Assembly: GCA_043719155.1 (NCBI GenBank)
Contig: JAYSUJ010000027.1
Location: forward strand, 1 to 8,423
DNA length: 8,423 nt
Direction: 5' to 3'
DNA from: JBBQKQ01 sp043719155
GTDB lineage: Bacteria > Patescibacteriota > Minisyncoccia > Phycocordibacterales > UBA5272
Part shown: positions 6,310 to 8,423 of the stretch, piece after piece
Numbering within the stretch: position 1 is the stretch's first letter
Layout: every line of letters begins with the position of its first letter
Program-made: the position numbers and the translations under genes
Notes under the pieces: generated by a model
Told to the model about the DNA's origin: nothing
Databases searched by the model: none
Seen by the model: the letters and a program-made list of their open reading frames with translations, nothing else

Positions 6310-6875
6310 TTTTAGGTAAATTATTAACCTTGAGAAAAATTTTGTACATTCTGAGTCTTGTTGTTGCTTTTTTGCTTGGTGATATGTCAGTCACTGACTT
6401 TTCTAAAGGAAGAGAAATGACAATAGCTGAGCTCTCCACTTTTTCAGATGCTTATAAAGTTACTTATGTTGTAGACGGAGACACTGTGCATGTTGTAGAT
6501 GAAAAAGGTAATAAAGATATTGTTCGTCTTTTAGCTGTAAACACTTTAGAGAAGAATTCATTAGTTCCTAGGGAAAAATGCCTGGCTAAACAAGAGACCG
6601 AGTTTACTAAACAAAATCTTCTAAACAAAGATGTCTATTTAATTTCAGACCAGAGTCAGCCGAAAAGAGATAAATATCAAAGGCTTTTGGTCTATGTAGC
6701 AACTACCTCTACCTCTACGAATTACTTTTATAACGACTTACTTATACAAACTGGAAACGCAAAAGTTTATAAAGCTTCCCCAAAAGCTCTTAAATACGAT
6801 GAATACGTTAAGTTACAAATAAATGCTCAAAACAGAAAATTGGGGATGTGGAACCTGGAAAATTGTAATATTTAA
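6297..6875 (+). CDS. Membrane-anchored thermonuclease (SNase-like)
   Basis: 192 aa. An N-terminal hydrophobic segment (about 13-29) would export or anchor the protein; the rest is a staphylococcal-nuclease OB-fold domain. Seen against the S. aureus enzyme: VVDGDTVHV (58-66, D62 equals Asp21), VRLLAVNTLE (76-85, R77 equals Arg35, T83 equals Thr41, E85 equals Glu43), KCLAKQETEFTKQNL (94-108), DKYQRLLVYV (125-134, R129 equals Arg87) and the terminal KLGMW (181-185). Both catalytic arginines and the glutamate are kept. Odd: N82 stands where the calcium ligand Asp40 is expected, and L84 replaces the usual Pro. C95 and C190 might pair. The family cleaves DNA and RNA using calcium; outside the cell it could degrade nucleic acid for scavenging. 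It overlaps the previous gene by 13 bases; the first Met is kept because it supplies the anchor. Confidence 0.88.
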   Translation: MQNIVLGKLLTLRKILYILSLVVAFLLGDMSVTDFSKGREMTIAELSTFSDAYKVTYVVDGDTVHVVDEKGNKDIVRLLAVNTLEKNSLVPREKCLAKQETEFTKQNLLNKDVYLISDQSQPKRDKYQRLLVYVATTSTSTNYFYNDLLIQTGNAKVYKASPKALKYDEYVKLQINAQNRKLGMWNLENCNI

Positions 6876-6877
6876 TA

Positions 6878-6883
6878 TATACT
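6878..6883 (+). promoter_or_regulatory. Candidate -10 box for a leaderless start at 6891
   Basis: TATACT (5 of 6 to TATAAT) ends seven bases before the ATG at 6891, so transcription from it would start at or next to the start codon. The -35 position (CTGGAA, 6855-6860) is weak. It lies in the 15-base spacer after the nuclease stop. Suggestive only. Confidence 0.25.
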
Positions 6884-6890
6884 TTAAAGT

Positions 6891-7409
6891 ATGTTAAATA
6901 AAAAAATCTTAAAACTAATCATCCTATGTTCAGCTGTATTTTTTCTTATATTGTTTTACAGGCTTATAAAATACAATGTAGTTGTAGTCGACCAAGTAGG
7001 GCAAGCTTCAGGTGTTCAAAATAATTCTATTTCTGAGACTGTTTTTGAGCAAGTAGAGCTAAAGTCACAGACTGAGTTTAAGATGTTGGGTAAAAGTATT
7101 TACATTGGCTCTGGTAGCGAGCCGGGTTTTTCCTTGAACCTTTCTTTGGCAGGTACTAGTTTTGGAACAGAAATTATTTCTGACTATGGTGAAAGAAAGT
7201 TTGTAGGGTATATAAATCTTTTAAAGCAGTCTACCTCAACAAAAGTTTTTTCTGGTAAATTGTTAAACATTTCAAACAAACCTGTAGACGTAAAAATAGA
7301 GTTTCAAACCAAGAAGTGCATAGCAGAAAGTGGGGAAGAGAAAAGTTATGTTTTAAATATAAATGTGGAAAATGAAAAACTTGTTGGCTGTGCTGAAGTT
7401 AAAATTTAA
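6891..7409 (+). CDS. Anchored exported protein with COG3650-like C-terminal domain
   Basis: 172 aa. One N-terminal hydrophobic helix (about residues 6-24) with a basic start is followed by an extracytoplasmic region without further membrane segments. No lipobox is evident. The end of the protein shows YIGSGSEPGFSLNL (71-84) and, later, KKCIAESGEEKSYVLNINVENEKLVGCAEV (141-170). This recalls COG3650-type periplasmic domains, which carry a G-x-E-P-x-W/F-x-L motif and a C...S-Y..-..L....L.GC tail. C143 and C167 could form a disulfide. The function of that domain is not established. It lies 15 bases after the nuclease and five bases before the next gene, consistent with one transcript. Existence as a gene is secure; the domain match is from memory of the motif and moderate. 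Confidence 0.8.
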   Translation: MLNKKILKLIILCSAVFFLILFYRLIKYNVVVVDQVGQASGVQNNSISETVFEQVELKSQTEFKMLGKSIYIGSGSEPGFSLNLSLAGTSFGTEIISDYGERKFVGYINLLKQSTSTKVFSGKLLNISNKPVDVKIEFQTKKCIAESGEEKSYVLNINVENEKLVGCAEVKI

Positions 7410-7414
7410 AGAAA

Positions 7415-8203
7415 ATGAGAAATATCGGACCAAAAAGTAAAGTTCTAGTGCTCGGATATCTTTATTTTGCCATTGTTACTTACCTTTGTACGTTTCTTAA
7501 ACTTCATTTTATTGTTAGTACCTTTTTGTTTTTAGTATTGCCGACACTGATATTGATATTTCTAAATAGGAAAATATTTTTCGAGCTTACTCTCTTTTGT
7601 TTTTCACTAGGAATTCCACTTGGTTTGTACATTCAGGTGGTTGCCGAAAGAAATTACATCTGGAAATATACGCCATTTTTTGACTTCTTTCAGGCTCAAA
7701 ATATGCCTCTGGAGGCCTTGTTCTGGTACCCAGCTTGGTTTGGACTTGTCATAGCAACCTATCTTTACTTTGTAGACAAACATAAACATAGTTTTGTTAA
7801 TAAGATAAGTTTTAAAAAACATTTAAAATATTTTGCATTCTGCTTATCTCTTTTTATGTTATCAGTTTCCTTGATGTTTTTGGACGAGAAATATCTTGTG
7901 TTTCCCTATCCTTATCTAACTACTATTTTACCTATGGGGCTGGTTTCTCTATTGCTTTTTTGGTGTCAAAAACATACTAGTTTCTTAAAGATTCTGCTAC
8001 CCACCACCTTAATACTTTTTCTGCCAATGCTTGCATATGACTTGACTGGTGTCTACTCGGGTCAATGGACATTCCCTGGTCACTATTTATTTGTGATTGA
8101 TTTTGGAATAGCCAAACTCCCAGTAGAAGAATTTATTATTTGGCTGATGATCTTGCCTGCGTCAGTTATTGCTTACTTTGAGGAGTATGAAAAAAATATC
8201 TAG
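7415..8203 (+). CDS. Lycopene-cyclase-domain membrane protein
   Basis: 262 aa with about seven hydrophobic segments. Two internal repeats each end in the hallmark of the CrtYc/CrtYd/CarR lycopene cyclase family: MPLEALFW at 97-104 and LPVEEFIIW at 235-243 (family: [LM]P-x-EE-x-[LF]F). Each is preceded by an aromatic-rich stretch (about 80-92, and DLTGVYSGQW at 209-218). A two-repeat single chain corresponds to the fused form of the heterodimeric bacterial cyclase. Cyclases of this type turn the ends of lycopene into beta or epsilon rings in the membrane. Odd: the first motif has Ala where the second Glu is expected, and no other carotenoid gene lies nearby. It could be a true cyclase or a relative with another isoprenoid substrate. 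The ATG at 7415 follows the previous stop by five bases. Confidence 0.75.
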   Translation: MRNIGPKSKVLVLGYLYFAIVTYLCTFLKLHFIVSTFLFLVLPTLILIFLNRKIFFELTLFCFSLGIPLGLYIQVVAERNYIWKYTPFFDFFQAQNMPLEALFWYPAWFGLVIATYLYFVDKHKHSFVNKISFKKHLKYFAFCLSLFMLSVSLMFLDEKYLVFPYPYLTTILPMGLVSLLLFWCQKHTSFLKILLPTTLILFLPMLAYDLTGVYSGQWTFPGHYLFVIDFGIAKLPVEEFIIWLMILPASVIAYFEEYEKNI

Positions 8204-8208
8204 TTTCT

Positions 8209-8236
8209 TTTACTTTTTCACTTTTTTTGGTATAAT
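8209..8236 (+). promoter_or_regulatory. Promoter of tRNA-Leu
   Basis: A perfect -10 TATAAT (8231-8236) is preceded by TGG, an extended -10 (TGn). A -35-like TTTACT (8209-8214) lies 16 bases upstream. The tRNA begins 11 bases after the -10, which fits a short trimmed leader. This is the best promoter match in the window. Confidence 0.75.
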
Positions 8237-8246
8237 CTAAACCATC

Positions 8247-8328
8247 GCCCGGGTGGCGAAATTGGCAGACGCACTAGCCTTAGGAGCTAGCGAGGCAACT
8301 CATGAAGGTTCAAGTCCTTTCCCGGGCA
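8247..8328 (+). tRNA. tRNA-Leu (anticodon UAG)
   Basis: 82 bases without CCA. The acceptor stem GCCCGGG (8247-8253) pairs perfectly with CCCGGGC (8321-8327), followed by discriminator A8328. The D arm holds AATTGGCAGAC, typical for bacterial leucine tRNAs. The anticodon stem CTAGC (8274-8278) pairs with GCTAG (8286-8290), enclosing the loop CTTAGGA with anticodon TAG at 8281-8283, which reads CUA (CUN) leucine codons. A long variable arm (GAG-GCAA-CTC, 8292-8301) marks a class II tRNA, and the T arm is GAAGG-TTCAAGT-CCTTT with one G-T pair. The 3' end continues as CTA, so CCA must be added after transcription. Confidence 0.96.
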
Positions 8329-8423
8329 CTAAAACAGCACTTTCGGTTTTTTTATTAGTAACAAATATGGACGCCCGAAGGGCGGCCCAAATATTCCCCC
8401 CTAATGCACTAGTGTCCTCAAGG
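8329..8423. other. Downstream flank of tRNA-Leu, no gene seen
   Basis: These 95 bases show no convincing reading frame. They contain a run of seven T (8347-8353) without a strong stem before it, which might still release the tRNA transcript, a GC-rich hairpin CGCCC-GAA-GGGCG (8372-8384), and an eight-base palindrome CACTAGTG (8407-8414). The base composition is more GC-rich than the flanking genes. Confidence 0.5.

Noticed and set aside
8329..8353. Strong rho-independent terminator after tRNA-Leu
   Set aside because: There is a T-run, but the sequence before it (AACAGCACTTTCGG) does not form a stable stem; at best a weak imperfect AT pairing with ATTAGT is possible.
1..8423. CRISPR array, insertion sequence or riboswitch
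   Set aside because: No regularly spaced repeats, transposase motifs, terminal inverted repeats or recognisable aptamer core were seen.

Overview
The window is AT-rich, densely packed bacterial chromosome, with all nine protein genes and one tRNA on the + strand. Several traits point to a Patescibacteria (Candidate Phyla Radiation) genome or a similarly reduced lineage: a minimal division cluster (mraZ-rsmH-ftsL-like-ftsI) without the usual mraY/mur genes after it, a Mur ligase paired with an arginyl/leucyl-tRNA-protein-transferase-like protein, no clear Shine-Dalgarno sequences before most starts, very short spacers or ATGA overlaps, and a tRNA without encoded CCA. TGA is used as a stop, so the code looks standard. 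The lineage is an inference from gene content, not from a marker gene.

Region 1 (1-2209): the 3' part of an Mpl/MurC-type Mur ligase is coupled by an ATGA overlap to an ATE/Bpt-like transferase (GNAT-type fold, presumably aminoacyl-tRNA dependent). The transcript ends at a clear intrinsic terminator. The pair would couple an amide-bond ligase with an aminoacyl transferase, and its substrate cannot be named from sequence.

Region 2 (2210-5771): a compact control region carries three TGGGA boxes at exact 10-bp spacing, the MraZ operator known from other bacteria. A 14-bp inverted repeat takes in the third box. The genes that follow are mraZ (regulator), rsmH (16S rRNA methyltransferase), a small FtsL-like single-pass protein and ftsI (septal transpeptidase with intact SxxK, SxN and KTG motifs). 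They would connect autoregulation of the cluster to septal wall synthesis.

Region 3 (5772-8203): four genes for membrane or exported proteins. They are a four-helix membrane protein with an intramembrane CxxC, a membrane-anchored staphylococcal-nuclease-like protein with an Asp-to-Asn change in the metal site, an anchored protein whose tail resembles the COG3650 type, and a multi-pass protein with two lycopene-cyclase-type P-x-E motifs. The close spacing suggests one transcript, though their joint role is unclear.

Region 4 (8204-8423): a promoter with extended -10 TATAAT drives tRNA-Leu(UAG). The last 95 bases hold no gene that I can support, only a short GC-rich hairpin and a T-run.
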